From Prostheceraeus crozeri (Eukaryota > Platyhelminthes > Polycladida > Euryleptidae), in NCBI GenBank assembly GCA_907163375.1, contig CAJQUW010000473.1, positions 1-64,000 on the forward strand: DNA of 64,000 nt, read 5' to 3'. The translations under genes were made by a program, and so were the position numbers. Below the pieces are notes generated by a model. It did not search any database and was not told the origin of the DNA. It worked only from the letters and a program-made list of their open reading frames with translations. This document shows, one piece after another, positions 17,600-29,294 of the stretch; position 1 is the first letter of the stretch, and each line of letters starts with the position of its first letter.

Positions 17600-19245
17600 T
17601 CGTTTTTCCGAAAAATGTTGAAAATTCTTCTCTCCGATTGACTTGAAACTCTCCGATTGACATGAAACTCACCATACAGATAAAGAATTTCACGCTGATT
17701 CCAAATCTGAAATCCGTTTTCCCATCCGATGCTTCGTTTTGAAGCTACAGCCCAAAACGTCCCAAATTCTAACTCTGTCGTTTTTCGCCAATGTCCCAAA
17801 ATCTTAAATGGCGTCTCACATCTAAACGAAGACAGATAGGAACAGGCCGATTCTTTCAGTGAATTTGTCTCACTCTTAGCTTTCAAACGAGCTATCGCAC
17901 GACAAAATCCGTCCACTGGAAGCCGAAATCGAAGCGAGCTGTCCAGAGGGGGGGGGAGGTCAGCAAAATTTTTTCTCTCCGATTGACTTGAAACTCACCA
18001 TACAGATAGAGAATTTCACGCTGATTCCAAATCTGAAATCCGTTTTCCCATCCGATGCTTCGTTTTGAAGCTAGAGCCCAAAACGTCCCAAATTCTAACT
18101 CTGTCGTTTTTCGCCAATGTCCCAAAATCTTAAATGGCGTCTAAACGAAGACAGATAGGAACAAGCCGATTCTTTCACTGAATTTGTCTCACTCTTAGCT
18201 TTCAAACGAGCTATGGCACGACAAAATCCGTCCACTGGAAGCCAAAAATCGAAGCGAGCTGTCCAGAGGGGGGGGGACGTCAGCGAAAATTTTTTCTCTC
18301 CGATTGCGTTCAAATTCACCATACCGATGCAGAATTTCACGCTGAATCCGAATCATGCCTCCGTTTTCTCATCCGATGGTTCGTTTTGGCGCTACACACC
18401 AAAACGTCCCAAATTCTAACTCAGTCGTTTTTTCGAAAAAAAAATTGAAATTTTTTTTAGCCCTTGGACTAAAAAACTCACCATACCATCCAGCACGACA
18501 CTCTATCTTCCAGAGGGTTTTCTATTTCACACTCGACCTCACTCCCTCAACCAACAACCAACCCACGTACACAACCACATCACGAAGAAAACACGAAAAA
18601 CACACACACAATAAGTCAAACTAATCCGGTCGCCGCCCAAGTCCACCACACACTCTACGTTCTCTTTCCGGGGGGGGGGGAGTCAGCGAACATTTTGTGA
18701 ACGTAGACCAACCTGGCCGGCACACCACGACAGACCTCTGTCGTTCCAGAGGGGGGGGGGGACGTCAGCGAAAATTTTTTCTCTCCGATTGACTTGAAAC
18801 TCACCATAGCGATGCAGAATTTCACGCTGAATCCGAATCTGACCTCCGTTTTCTCATCCGATGCTTCGTTTTGACGCTACACACCAAAACGTCCCAAATT
18901 CTAACTCTGTCGTTTTTCGAAAAATGTTGAAAATTTTTTCTCACCGATTGCCTTGAAACTCACCATACCGATGCAGAATTTCACGCTGAATACGAATCCG
19001 ACCTCCGTTTTCTCATCCGACCACTCCTTCCACTCGAAACAACCCATTTTACAACCCAACATTCAGCAGATTGCACGAAAAACATCACACACTATAGCCT
19101 CAAGACTAATCCTGGCGGTCGCCCAAGTCCACCACGACACTCTATCGTTCCAGGGGGGGGGACGTCAGCGAACATTTTGTGAACCCACCTGGCCGGCACA
19201 CCACGACAGACCTCTGTCGTTCCAGAGGGGGGGGGACGTCAGCGA
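17600..19245 (-). repeat. Right-arm ~325-bp tandem repeats plus degenerate outer copies
   Basis: 17610-17961 and 17961-18298 mirror the two left units, including G-tracts of about 10 bases. Beyond the mirrored part, diverged copies continue at about 18299-18470, 18735-19020 and 19140-19245, each marked by a G8-G12 tract followed by a GTCAGCGAA-like motif. A shorter block containing CTGGCCGGCACACCACGACA occurs twice (about 18713 and 19190). The array ends in GGCGGCCATCTTG at about 19246, after which the sequence becomes ordinary AT-rich DNA. This places the outer right edge of the palindromic element near 19245. Confidence 0.75.
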
Positions 19246-19714
19246 TGGCGGCCATCTTGCGCTATCTGGTGTTTGTCACTTCCTTACTACTAACAGACGT
19301 TATACGAAGAGTGGTGTCTCAATATTTCTGTCACACTGTAAACTTTGCGAATACACACGTACATGCCTATGTAACCATTTTACCGAGCGCAAATTTCTGA
19401 CTAAATCAGACACCTGCCTACGAAATAGCATAACTTGTGGCAAACTTTATGGCAATGAGTGATTGACTATCGAACCTTCTATATTTTTCCAACAATATTT
19501 TAACAATGAATCTGAGCTTACTTGTTAATAGTATAATACTTATTAATTTACAAATGCACAAGTATAAAAGTGCTGCAAATGCCAACATCAGAGCATCAAG
19601 GAGTAAAGCGAGTCAAAAATCAATTGAAGTCATTCAATCTAATATGTTGAGTTAATATAGGCCTACGGTAGACCAATATTTGACAAATAAGTTTTGGGAA
19701 TATTGTTCATTTTT
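19246..19714. other. Flank of the palindromic element
   Basis: AT-rich, with no supportable gene. Begins with GATGGCGGCCATCTTG, which resembles YY1/Pho-type binding motifs in opposite orientations; significance unknown. Confidence 0.4.
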
Positions 19715-20432
19715 CTTTTTGTCTGGAGGATCACAAATTGATTATGAAGCAAAAGAAAGCTTTTTATCAGCCGAAGCTTTTTGCCACAACACCGTTGGAC
19801 ATGATCACGGCAACTGATTTATATTTACATTCAACATAGTTTTGAATATTAAATGGAATCGTAAGTTTACTAGCTCACAGCCTAAACATACAATGTACAT
19901 ATGCTTGGATAAGATTTACTTAAAGCTACTTTTATACTGAAACCTATCAATACATCCTGTGAGATGATGTATTTATTTCTTTGTTGATAGATTTCAGAGT
20001 AAAAATAGCTTAAGCAAATCTAATTTAAGCACATGTACATTGCATGTTTAGGCTAAGTATGTAGATCTATGTTTCCATCTAATATTTAAAATCATGCTGA
20101 GTGTAAATGAAAATCAGGCGAAAAGTTGCGGTTGATAAAAAACGAAAAATGTTTTCTCTTGGTTAATCAGCAATTTTGAGGACAGGGAAGAGTCAAGAAT
20201 AGTTTTGTGTCTTCTTATCTATTTTTTGTTGCTGTCAATTTCAATTACTACTCGGTGATGATCTCCATGCAAAAAGGAATTTTAACATTGACTTATATGT
20301 AAGATTCAAAATTATTTTGTGCAATGATATCATAAAAATGTGATATGGAAGGGATGGTATAGGAAATGGGGAATAGAGACATTTTCAAAAATCTTAATTA
20401 GCAATTTGGGATCCTCCAAACAAAAACAAAAA
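19715..20432. mobile_element. Fold-back (long-TIR MITE-like) element
   Basis: About 19835-19955 and 19985-20105 are imperfect reverse complements, sharing GCCTAAACATACAATGTACA and its complement. The outer ends GGAGGATCACAAATTG (19725) and CAATTTGGGATCCTCC (about 20402-20417) extend the symmetry. No ORF. This is the layout of a non-autonomous DNA transposon, but I cannot define a target duplication. Confidence 0.55.
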
Positions 20433-20996
20433 TTAGATTGATATGTTGAAGGCTGCAAGAAAGCGAGATAAGTTGAGGGCATATAACTTTGCTTCCACAG
20501 CAAGATATTTCAGATTTTTGTCGCTGAAATCTTCGAGTGTTCGAGAGTCTTTTTCACCAACAAGAATACAAGGAACCAGCTGAGCCGAATGCAGTGTATT
20601 CACTCATTCAAGCACCCGCAGAGGTGGTCTGGATCAATATATTCAACAGCAGAAGCTAGGTGCGAACAATCAAAGAGCATGGAATAAAGTCAAACAGCAA
20701 ATGCAGCAGCCTAAAACAAGAAGGCTATTTCAGATCACTTTTTCAAATATGCACTTTGTCATTTCAGTCATATGGAAAGGATAATTTAGTACACAGCTAC
20801 AAGTTCGACTTTTTTGCACCTGAGTTCAAATTTCGCACAATTTTGATCCATTTCGCACCAAGTAATCGTACTGGGTGCGGCCTAACTATGTTTTCTGGCA
20901 TCTGATATTTTAAGTGATTAGTGAGCCATCGCTCCCACTAATGTTATTAAGTCGAATGGATTGTTTTCTTATATTTGTGTTTGACAAACGTTTTAG
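20433..20996. other. No gene seen
   Basis: AT-rich sequence upstream of a LINE fragment. The 81-codon frame at 20660-20905 has no recognisable content; part may belong to the degraded LINE. Confidence 0.4.
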
Positions 20997-22015
20997 TTGT
21001 TTTATTTTTTTTTTACTTTCGATATGTCTCGTGCTTTTGACTGCTTGCCTCATCATCTTCTTTTGTCTCCCTTAATGAGCATGAATTTACCTGATTGTGA
21101 CACTTTTGTAAACTGGGTCAACAATTATTTGTGTCAGCGTAAGCAGAGAGTCAGGTTGGGACGTCAAAAAAGCTCATTTGTATCTGTCACCAGTGAGGTC
21201 TCTCAAAGATCAGTGTTGGGACCAATTTTATTCGCTGTTTATATGTCAAGCTATGGAGCGATGAATTCAACTGTTCGTATCTGTAAATATGTAGATGATG
21301 TCACTATTGTCGTACCGATTTTCAAAGAACAATTCCACGATGCAAAGTTGATAAATGATGAAATCAAGAATTTTGAAAACTGATGTCATGATCATAAAAT
21401 GTTCATCAATCGATCAAAGACAAAAATCATGGATGTCAATTTTAGTTCTGCCCCTTTGACTTCAATTTCAGTCATAGAGAATGTGCGAGTTTTGAAAATC
21501 TTAGGAATTTGCTTCAACGAAAATTTAAATTGGGCTGATCATGTCGATTTTATTGGTAAGAAGTTATCTCAGAGATTGTACATTTTACGTATATTGAAAT
21601 CTATTTTGACACATGATCAGCTCGTTTCTATCTTTTTTGCCATCCTTCAGTAACTAATTGATCATGCCTCTCAAGTTTTCATAAATCCAGCTCATGCTTT
21701 TGATAATAAATTGAATCTGATTTGTAAGCGAGCCTTCTGCATCATTCATGGTGAAAATGTGAAAAGCTGTGAGAAATGTGATATTTTGAATCATGACGTT
21801 TGCAGACGATCATTGTCTCTGAAATTGTCCAATGACACCCTTTCATGCAAAGATCATGTTCTTAGATTCCGCCACACTCAGGTCGTAGCAAAAGATTATT
21901 GCTACCTCGTGTTCGAACACAGCGTAGAGTGAATGGCTTTATTTTCTCTTGTACTCGAAGACTGGGTGGCTATAATCGCTGCATCGATATCGGTCAGGCC
22001 TGGAATGACCTATTG
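20997..22015 (+). pseudogene. Degraded LINE reverse transcriptase, C-terminal part
   Basis: One frame carries RT motifs in order: FDMSRAFDCLPHHLLL (motif A region), VSQRSVLGPILFAVYM (motif B) and KYVDDVTIV (catalytic YVDD). It continues through LGICFNENLNWADHV to a C-terminal thumb-like region. Interruptions are an in-frame TGA at 21381, TAA at 21651, and a frameshift near 21900, after which VNGFIFSCTRRLGGYNR continues in another frame. The palm layout fits the Jockey/CR1 group of non-LTR retrotransposons. It is 5'-truncated and lacks an endonuclease in this window. No target duplication found. Confidence 0.75.
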
Positions 22016-23638
22016 TTATGAGTGGACAATGGAAAATTGTGACTTTCTTCTTTTCAATCAATTTGGATGACTATGCAAACATTGAATTTCCTAAATTGTT
22101 GAATTAATAAAATTCATAACGCCGGAAGATGTCTGACTGATCAGTCGAAAGGTGCCTCGCGAAAATTGTAGTTTTCAATTTCTTGGGTGGTACTGTCCGA
22201 AAATAAGAATAAAGATATACAATGTCCACCTTGAACGAATAGAAAACGTATTAGTTTTGAGAAATTCATAATTACGAAGGCTTTCATGTCCACACCTACG
22301 AGCGCCCTTGTTTATGTATAAGGCGTCACTTTTGGGTTATCTCCTCCATATTTTCTAACATGTGTATAACATTATGCCAAGAACGTGGCTTTGAAGCCTA
22401 ATCCTGGTATGTAACGATTCGGCACCATTACCAGAATCCGCTCTCATTCTCGGGGAACCGGTTCCGAAACGACACCGGGATTGAATCCCTACTTACAAAA
22501 CTCCAGTGGTTTGACTGAAGCTCAACACTGAACATGGAGTCATGGAAATACAATTTTTGAGACCAATTTCACGCATCTGATGTCGATGAAACGATTCTTG
22601 CAATAAAAACAATCCATCTTACAAAATCGATCTCCAGGGTGCAATTAGGTATATGCACCTTTTTCCTCAAAACATTTTCTCATTGTTCAGAAAACATTTT
22701 CGTGAAAATCATTTTTTAAGAAATGAATATGAATACATTCAACGCAATGAATACGTCAGTACACGCAGTTTGAAGAAGTAATTGTGTAATACATTCTGAA
22801 TAAAATTGTACCTCAGTTCAACATCTGAACGTACAGAAACGTAAAATGAAATTTCAGATATTGCTTTTGATAATTTAATTCGATAGGGTCTGATTCATGG
22901 CAGATTTCGTGTGTAGCTGATAAAAATATAAAAAAGGTTCGGGTTTGACCAGACCCATCTTATACTAGTATTTATAGAAAGGGTCGTTTAAGCGTCAATA
23001 GACACTAGCTGAAGAAACAATTTGCTTGATTTAACGGAGAAAAAATCAGTTGCGAATACAGGATACACAAGTACACGAGTTTTGAAGATGCTGATTGCGG
23101 AAATTTTTTATACTGTTAATTCACCAATATGCTTAATTCTCCATTTTTTGTACGTCCCGAAGGGTGACGAATTATCCGGAAAACACTATTTTTTCATACA
23201 TAAACATAAGTCCATTATTGTCCATAATATTGGAGAAACACACTGACTTATTAACATAATACCATGGCAGAATAATATCTCGATTATCAGCCAAAATGAA
23301 AGCAAGGTCTCAAATATGCTGTGCATCGTCTCATAGTATCTGAAATTTTTCAGATATGAGTATTATCTTGCAAAGTGATGTTGATACACATTTTCACAAA
23401 TTGCGGCGCAATATTTATTAATGTTTTCGAATAATTACCAAATATCTCATATACTACGTATGCTCGTACATGATCGGAAGTAAAAATTTTCCTATGATAT
23501 CTACAATTTGTTTACTTATTTGGAATTCATACTGTACGGAAAATAATCTTAGACAGTAACGGGTATAGGAATCAGCGTGCATTGTAGATGAGAGACATTA
23601 ATTTGGACAACAGCTGATTAGAAGGAGGCTGTTGAGAC
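22016..23638. other. No gene seen
   Basis: AT-rich. AATAAAA at about 22107 may be the 3' tail of the preceding LINE. A GC-richer patch at 22400-22520 contains the palindrome GGGATTGAATCCC. No supportable ORF. Confidence 0.4.
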
Positions 23639-24180
23639 TTGAGAGTGCACGTGATGTACATTGGAGAACTTTATTTCCATGGCACCACTTCAGGATATTG
23701 CCCCATTTCATCGAATCTGATCACTGCAGTATACGGCTGGATACTATTGGATAGCTACTGCAGCACGTTGGATGCGGCTGAGATGTCCATGATGCGTCGA
23801 ATGTGTGGTGTGTCACGCAAGGAATGTTACTCAAGCGCGATTAGACTTATAGCCAATAAGCAACACTATCCGCAGAAATCGTTTGAGTAGTTTAGACATG
23901 TGTACCGAAAGAAGGAAGAAGACTGGGAAAAGAGAGTTTGGAAGTTGGAAGTGACGGGGAAAAAGAACAAACGGGCGTCGAAAGAAGACCTGGAACTAAA
24001 CGGTGGCATTTGATTGCCGTCTGCTTAACGTAACAGCTGAAGCAACCCTTGACCGTCAGACTTGGAGGAGATCCATAAGGAGAAGCAGTCTGACCCAATG
24101 ACAATGGAGCAAACGGATTCAAAATGCGAAAGTAAGCTGTATAATATAAACTGAAGACCTCAAGGCAGCGTGGATCCGAG
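23639..24180 (+). pseudogene. LINE 3' fragment (RTE-like C-terminal domain)
   Basis: Conceptual translation gives LDAAEMSMMRRMCGVSRKE, then in another frame FRHVYRKKEEDWEKRVWKLE with GKKNKRASKED, and then LDRQTWRRSIRRSS. This is the characteristic end of many non-LTR retrotransposon polyproteins (RMxGVxRxD, WFGHVxR, GKRxRGRPK, DRxxWR). Several stops and frameshifts break it. Upstream RT motifs are missing. Confidence 0.65.
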
Positions 24181-24526
24181 ATGTGGTTCACTAACGAAAA
24201 GTGTGCCGTACCCACATTTATATATTCCGTAGAATAAGAGGATAATGATAAAACTATGAATACCCATTAACATAAATTAAATTTGATTATAATGAGGCAC
24301 TAGTGATGCTCAATAGCCGCTTACTTCTATGCTGTCGTTTAGAGGACCATTCCTTTTTAGCTATGCTACAAATGTTATCTTCTTCAAATAAAGAATTGAT
24401 TATTATTATTGATATATTATAAATTAAAATTATTAATTAATTATTCATTACAAAAAATGAATAGTTTTTACGAGCTCAAATTTCTCATCAGTAGCATTCA
24501 TTAAATTACAATCGACTTTTACTCAC
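24181..24526. other. No gene seen; 3' of the last helicase exon found
   Basis: Very AT-rich with TTATTATTATTGATATATTA. The missing C-terminal helicase exon would be expected at or below this region on the minus strand, but I could not recognise it. Confidence 0.4.
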
Positions 24527-25132
24527 CTTTCTCACAATGCGATCTGCTTCGCGAACTTCGGTCATTAATTCGTTCATTGACTCTGACTTCACTTCGAAAG
24601 TCGTTAATTTCTCTTTCAACGCTTTCTCAACCAATTGCAGATTATCTGCGTCGTATTGTGAGACTAGACTGATTGCTTGTCCCTTTCGACCAGCCCTTGC
24701 CGTCCGACCGACGCGATGCACATAGTCTTTGACATTCGAAGGGACGTTGTAGATCAGAACTGTATCAACCTGAGGAATATCCAAACCACGACTAGCAACA
24801 TCTGTAGCAACCAAACAAGTAGCCACGCCAGCACGGAACTTATTCAAAGCAGCCAGACGTTTATTTTGAGTCATTTGTCCATTTAGAGGGAGAGCAGTGA
24901 CTCCGAAATATCGAAGTGTCATTGCAAGGCGCATGGAGTCTCGGCAAGTATCGACGAATACGATGACAGAGTTATTTTCAACATCATTTCGGAACAGATG
25001 GATTAGAGCACAGTCTTTCTTTATATGCGGTACCAGGATGTAGTACTGATCCAATCCAGCGACCGTTTTGCTCTTCTGAGAAACTTCAATTCGAATCGGA
25101 TTTTTCAATGATGCTCGCTGCAGCTTCTCAAC
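24527..25132 (-). CDS. DDX47: DDX47-like DEAD-box RNA helicase, exon 5 (helicase domain 2)
   Basis: Acceptor TTTTCAG precedes 25132 and a strong donor GTGAGTAAAA follows 24527, giving 606 bases (202 codons, phase 0; residues 196-397). It begins VEKLQRASLKNP directly after the MTKK of exon 4, as in DDX47/Rrp3. Helicase domain 2 motifs are VIVFVDTC (motif IV region), LNGQMTQNKR, ATDVASRGLD (motif V) and HRVGRTARAG (motif VI). The family acts in nucleolar pre-rRNA processing. Reading past the donor gives a stop within five codons, so splicing to a further exon of perhaps 40-60 codons is expected. That exon was not found in this window. Confidence 0.93.
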
Positions 25133-25546
25133 CTGAAAATGTAATCTGGATATACACACCTGAACTCACGAACAGCAAGACATATGAAGCAAATTCTTTA
25201 CTTTTGCAAATTTGCTTCATCTTCTTAAGTGATGCAAAAAATGATGAATATGGGAGGATCTTCATCGAAATACTTTTCACAAGTAAAGAATTTTTGACAG
25301 AAATAAAAGTGCCAAATTGATATTTCGACCATCTGAAGTGGTCATCACCAGAATTGTATTTTCTTAATCATTGTACTTGCTAAGCTACACAAAATTCAAA
25401 AACATAGATAACTGTTTAAAGAACTTAAAAACTTATTTATAAGTCTTGCGGAATGAAATCGAAATCACTCATACAAAGGACTATTACAATTTCTATGTTT
25501 CAGGGCAACTTAATTCACTAAGACTTAATTTGTTTCAACTTAATTC

Positions 25547-25610
25547 CTGACGAAGATTGTGATCGCAGTAGCCCATCTCGTTGTCCTCCAATCGAAACCG
25601 GTTGAAGTTT
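25547..25610 (+). ncRNA. Possible hammerhead-ribozyme-like remnant
   Basis: CTGACGA (25547-25553) and CGAAAC (about 25593-25598) are the two conserved hammerhead core strings. GATTG after the first and CAATC before the second can pair to form stem II. GAAACCGGTTG is a phrase seen in hammerhead-bearing Penelope-like elements. Stem I and a cleavage triplet are not resolved, and no Penelope RT is nearby. Confidence 0.3.
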
Positions 25611-26727
25611 TCATATCATAATTATATTGATTTGATAAGACGTTGTTTATTTTCATAAACACTTGTATTCAAGTGTCATCGAACTTTGCTGTTGACTATC
25701 TAAAGAAGCATGTTTCAGGGCAAACCAATATCAAATCATCAGTGTAAATTTTTTCATGGGATGACTTTTCAGCTTTAGATATTGCAACGATCATTTTTGA
25801 TGTTAATTAAATTGAACTTGTTACTGTCAGTGGAGGATTGATCATGGCAGAATGATGAGAGAAAGCTTAATCGAGAGGCAGCTTCGATAAAACGCTTGGA
25901 ATATGCTTTTTGAAGGAGTATAGTACACCACAGGACGAAAATCTTTGGTAAGTAAATCTTCGTGAATGAAGAAATGTTTCCGATGAATTCGGCGAACATA
26001 TTGAAAGTGCTTGTTAAAACGACTGTAAATGTTACAATTTAAGCGACAGCATTGCTTATGGTGTCAGTAGAAGCAATTATGCACAAAAAATCAAATGAAG
26101 ATTTATTTGGACTTGAATTTGGAATACACCATCTGAAGCCGAATAAGTAATGGATCTGAAGCTGGATTGTTTCAAAAATGCAGACTGCCCAGCACCGTGA
26201 AAGTGGCCGCATCAATTATCAGCTTCATATTGGCCTATCAATGTAATAATAAAAAATCCTTCAAAAAAGCAAACAAGTAAATACAGATTGAGATGGGCAT
26301 GTTTTTCAATTGCAGCATTATCACAATTTGCTTAAGTAAATGAACTGTCATGACTTGCAGTTCTCATGCTGATATTGACATTTGCGGTAGACAGTCATGG
26401 TTGTTTCGATAAATTCACAAAACCTGTCTGTTGCATTTGAGAAATTAATCATGAATCTAGTTATAATTATTAGAAGCACATGGTATCAGATCCTCCGTAT
26501 TACAACTTATGAAATCATCTCAGAATAATACAGTAACTGTATTCGAATTCTTGGTAAAACGTACGATAATTGTTATCGTACACACAAATACACACAGGGT
26601 TAATATATTTCTGATACATTACTTATTCCTGGTTACAAAATGCTCATATGGTGGAGTATGAAAATGATAATTTGCTATGGATATTGGTGACACTGTATAA
26701 CTCGTTCAAGATATTATATCATTGATT

Positions 26728-26768
26728 TTGCCATATATATTCTCTAACAAAAGAAACCTACCAGGTAG
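26728..26768. repeat. Dispersed repeat, inverted copy of the Harbinger insertion site
   Basis: The reverse complement of this block reads CCTGGTAGGTTTCTTTTGTT and continues into AT-rich sequence, matching the sequence immediately right of the Harbinger element (31020-31056). It acts as an uninterrupted paralogous target site. Confidence 0.6.
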
Positions 26769-28022
26769 ATTTTCCAAATTTTTACAATGCTGAAAGCGTT
26801 CAATTTGACTTAAAGGCACATGTCTATATTCTATATTGCATTCTATATATATTCTAGATATATGATACTCTATATTTATGCTTTCCAATAGAAAATCAAT
26901 TAAATCGTATATTGCTACGTAGTCTGCTATTGTGAGGCATCTCTTGTGAAGCGTACACCCATGGATGAAAACTACATTGCTTGATCAGATTATTTCAGAT
27001 AAAAGTGCGTTTATGGAAAACATGAAACAGCAACTTCCAAGCAAAAATTTATTAATTAGGCAAAGATAAGGTTAACAAAAGAGTGAGTAGCGAGTATGAC
27101 CTCCTCGGGCATCAACAACAGCTGCACAACGCCTTCTCATACTGAGTACCAGTCGTCTCATGAAAGTCTGTGGGATATTTTTGATTACCATGTGGTGTGA
27201 TCGGTATCAATACAGTCGAACATCGATGAATGGCGCTAGTTGGGGTCCTAAAAAATCGACCATGTTGTATCTGATTGTGCCTTATACTGATGTAACAATA
27301 CAGTACAATAGAGGCAAATAAATAAACTACTTTCACCAATGATATCTCATACCAGGGATGCGGAGTCGGACTCCGGCCTATTATTAGACTCGAAATATAA
27401 TACAGTAGACAGCAGTGTATGCTAAGCTTGAAATAGTTGAGGGAATGACTCGTGATAGTGAAAAAGGGATTGTCTTTTCACTCGGTGATTCAGTAAAGAA
27501 GACAAGCCTCGATCACACCTACGCGCCAAAGGTCACATCAGAGACAAAAATGAAATACTAGTTTGTTTGAGAACATTATCCTCTTACCCTCACGTTAATC
27601 GTGTGTGATGGGTCCTCTAAGCGAAAATTTTAAATAGTAAGTGTACTCATATTTTTGAGAAGGATGGAGATTTTCCTGCCTGGGGCCTATTGCATAAAAG
27701 TTTATGAGTGTATGAGAGATGAGTGGATAGTGAAAATGGATAATGTATGAGAGATGAGTATATCGGTTGCATAAAGCCATTTTGCCAGTCATAAGTATGA
27801 GTGATCGATCTGAATTTACTATAATTGGCAATTGTCTGACCTCGTTTTGCAGTCGTCTGGTCATTGTCTAAGATCAGAGGTTATTTATACCAAGCGTGAA
27901 ATGAAGAAGAACCTTTTTGGTTATGAAAGAATGAACTTTTCTGATTAGTTGAGGTCATCGATTAACTATCGCTTTGCAACGTATAGTAACAACACTGCCA
28001 ATGTCATCAGCAAACGATCAAA

Positions 28023-29294
28023 ATGGAGTGTAAGACTGGTACAAGTAGTCGTCTGATACTTCTTGATGCAATTTACGAGCGTAAGAATGTACTTTTCGGC
28101 AAATTCAGCGCTGAACTCACTATGAAAATGAAAGAAGATGCGTGGAAAGATATCCTCAAGTTAATGGAATCACTAGGACATTCAATCGTCCCGAGCACAA
28201 CCAAAGTTGCATCGTGGAAGTATTTGCGAGATGTTGTGTGGGCAACAAATTTAAAAAGGAAAACGTTGGTGAGTACCTAATTTTATTTGGCTAGTATAGT
28301 AGTAATTGCATGTTTTTGTAATCGTCCAATCGCTTCAATCGTCCTCTTATGACGCAACTTTGAAGTACTGCATCTATGTTTGTATGCGGTTTTTGAGAAA
28401 TTCAACAAAGCACCAACAATCCACATGGCACATCTTTTGATGATTTCTACACGAAAACTTTACACTTCAAGATTTTTCAGTGGAATAAAAACAATTAGTG
28501 TCGAAGCGTCGTCTTATGACGATTATGAAACTATGAATTTATCTCATCATATCATCGCTACTGATAAAGATATTATCAAATTTCAAGTTTTGAGGAATGC
28601 TTCAATTCAAATGCAAAAAATATATCAAAAAGCGATAGCAATAATCAATAATCAATGACCGATAATCAATCATGTCAATATCACGTTCTGAAAAAAGGCA
28701 TTTTAGAGAGAATCAAAATGAAGAAAATAATAAAAAAAATTTTTATGTTTAATAAGTCGTTTGATCATCAATTTTCATAAAACAACTTCAACACTATTAG
28801 AAATAGGGCATTAGCATAATATTTCAGTGAAAATATGCCGTCTAATCTAATTCATATTTTTCTGCAAAATGTTGCCATTCACGTTGAAATGCTCATATGT
28901 CAATGAGATCTCTCCATAATTTCAGGAAAAGCGCGATAAGAAAGCAAAGACGGGTTCGGCCGGAGGGCGAGAAATGCAATACAATCAAATAAATTTGAAA
29001 GTTTTAGAAATTCTCGGAGAAACATCGGCTATCGTGGAAGGCACCGGGGTTTTGGAGTCGAGCAGTTTTGATGGAATTATCGAAGAAGGAACATCTACTG
29101 ACAGTGCTCCCGCATCAATTCCGAAAAGATTTAAGCGCGCACCAACTGATATGATAGCTGAGGTTGACGAGCTCAAATTAGAAAATTTGAAGCTTGAAAT
29201 TCAGCTGAAGCGGAAGCGACTTGAGGAGAAGGACTGTGAAATCGAACTGAAAAAGTTGAAATGCAAAAAAGCTTCGCAAAGAGCTAGAGGATGA
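28023..29294 (+). CDS. Harbinger MSANT/Myb-like partner protein (two exons)
   Basis: Exon 1 (28023-28268) encodes a Myb/SANT-like trihelix domain with three Trp landmarks (DAWKDI, ASWKYL, VVWATNLKRK). A donor TTG|GTGAGT and acceptor ATTTCAG (ending 28925) join phase-0 to exon 2 (28926-29294), which starts EKRDKKAKTGSAGG, then GETSAIVEG, and ends in a Lys/Glu-rich coiled coil (about the last 40 residues, ELKLENLKLEIQLKRKRLEE). The joined protein is 204 aa, with no stop or frameshift. In Harbinger elements this partner binds subterminal DNA and helps bring the transposase to the nucleus. Stops in the intron confirm that splicing is needed. Confidence 0.85.

Larger units (their letters stand above)
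1..18298. repeat. Giant inverted repeat (palindromic element, left edge outside window)
   Basis: Every ORF and repeat block in the left part recurs as its reverse complement on the right. Mirror pairs such as 5821-6351 with 11948-12478, 2391-2660 with 15640-15909, and 3969-4184 with 14116-14331 have coordinates summing to 18299 or 18300. The arms outside the central array (about 6.5 kb each) are therefore gap-free to within a base or two. Only a few substitutions are visible, several of them non-synonymous, for example Gly/Glu in the 95-aa ORF and Asp/Asn in the 66-aa ORF. The central array differs in length between arms. The left arm runs off the window edge while still inside its terminal tandem repeat. 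I know of no family with this organisation; a tail-to-tail dimer of a ~9-10 kb element is one reading, and an assembly fold-back is the alternative. Confidence 0.95.
25133..27682. other. DDX47 intron 4, proximal part; no gene seen
   Basis: AT-rich intronic sequence. It contains a hammerhead-like motif at 25547-25610 and a dispersed repeat at 26728-26768. Small frames at 25775-25999, 27112-27339 and 27595-27864 have no recognisable content. Confidence 0.5.

Noticed and set aside
1..18298. Interpretation of the palindrome as a pure fold-back sequencing artefact
   Set aside because: Not excluded, but arms differ by substitutions and by 1.4 kb of array, which a single-molecule fold-back would not give; kept as an alternative.
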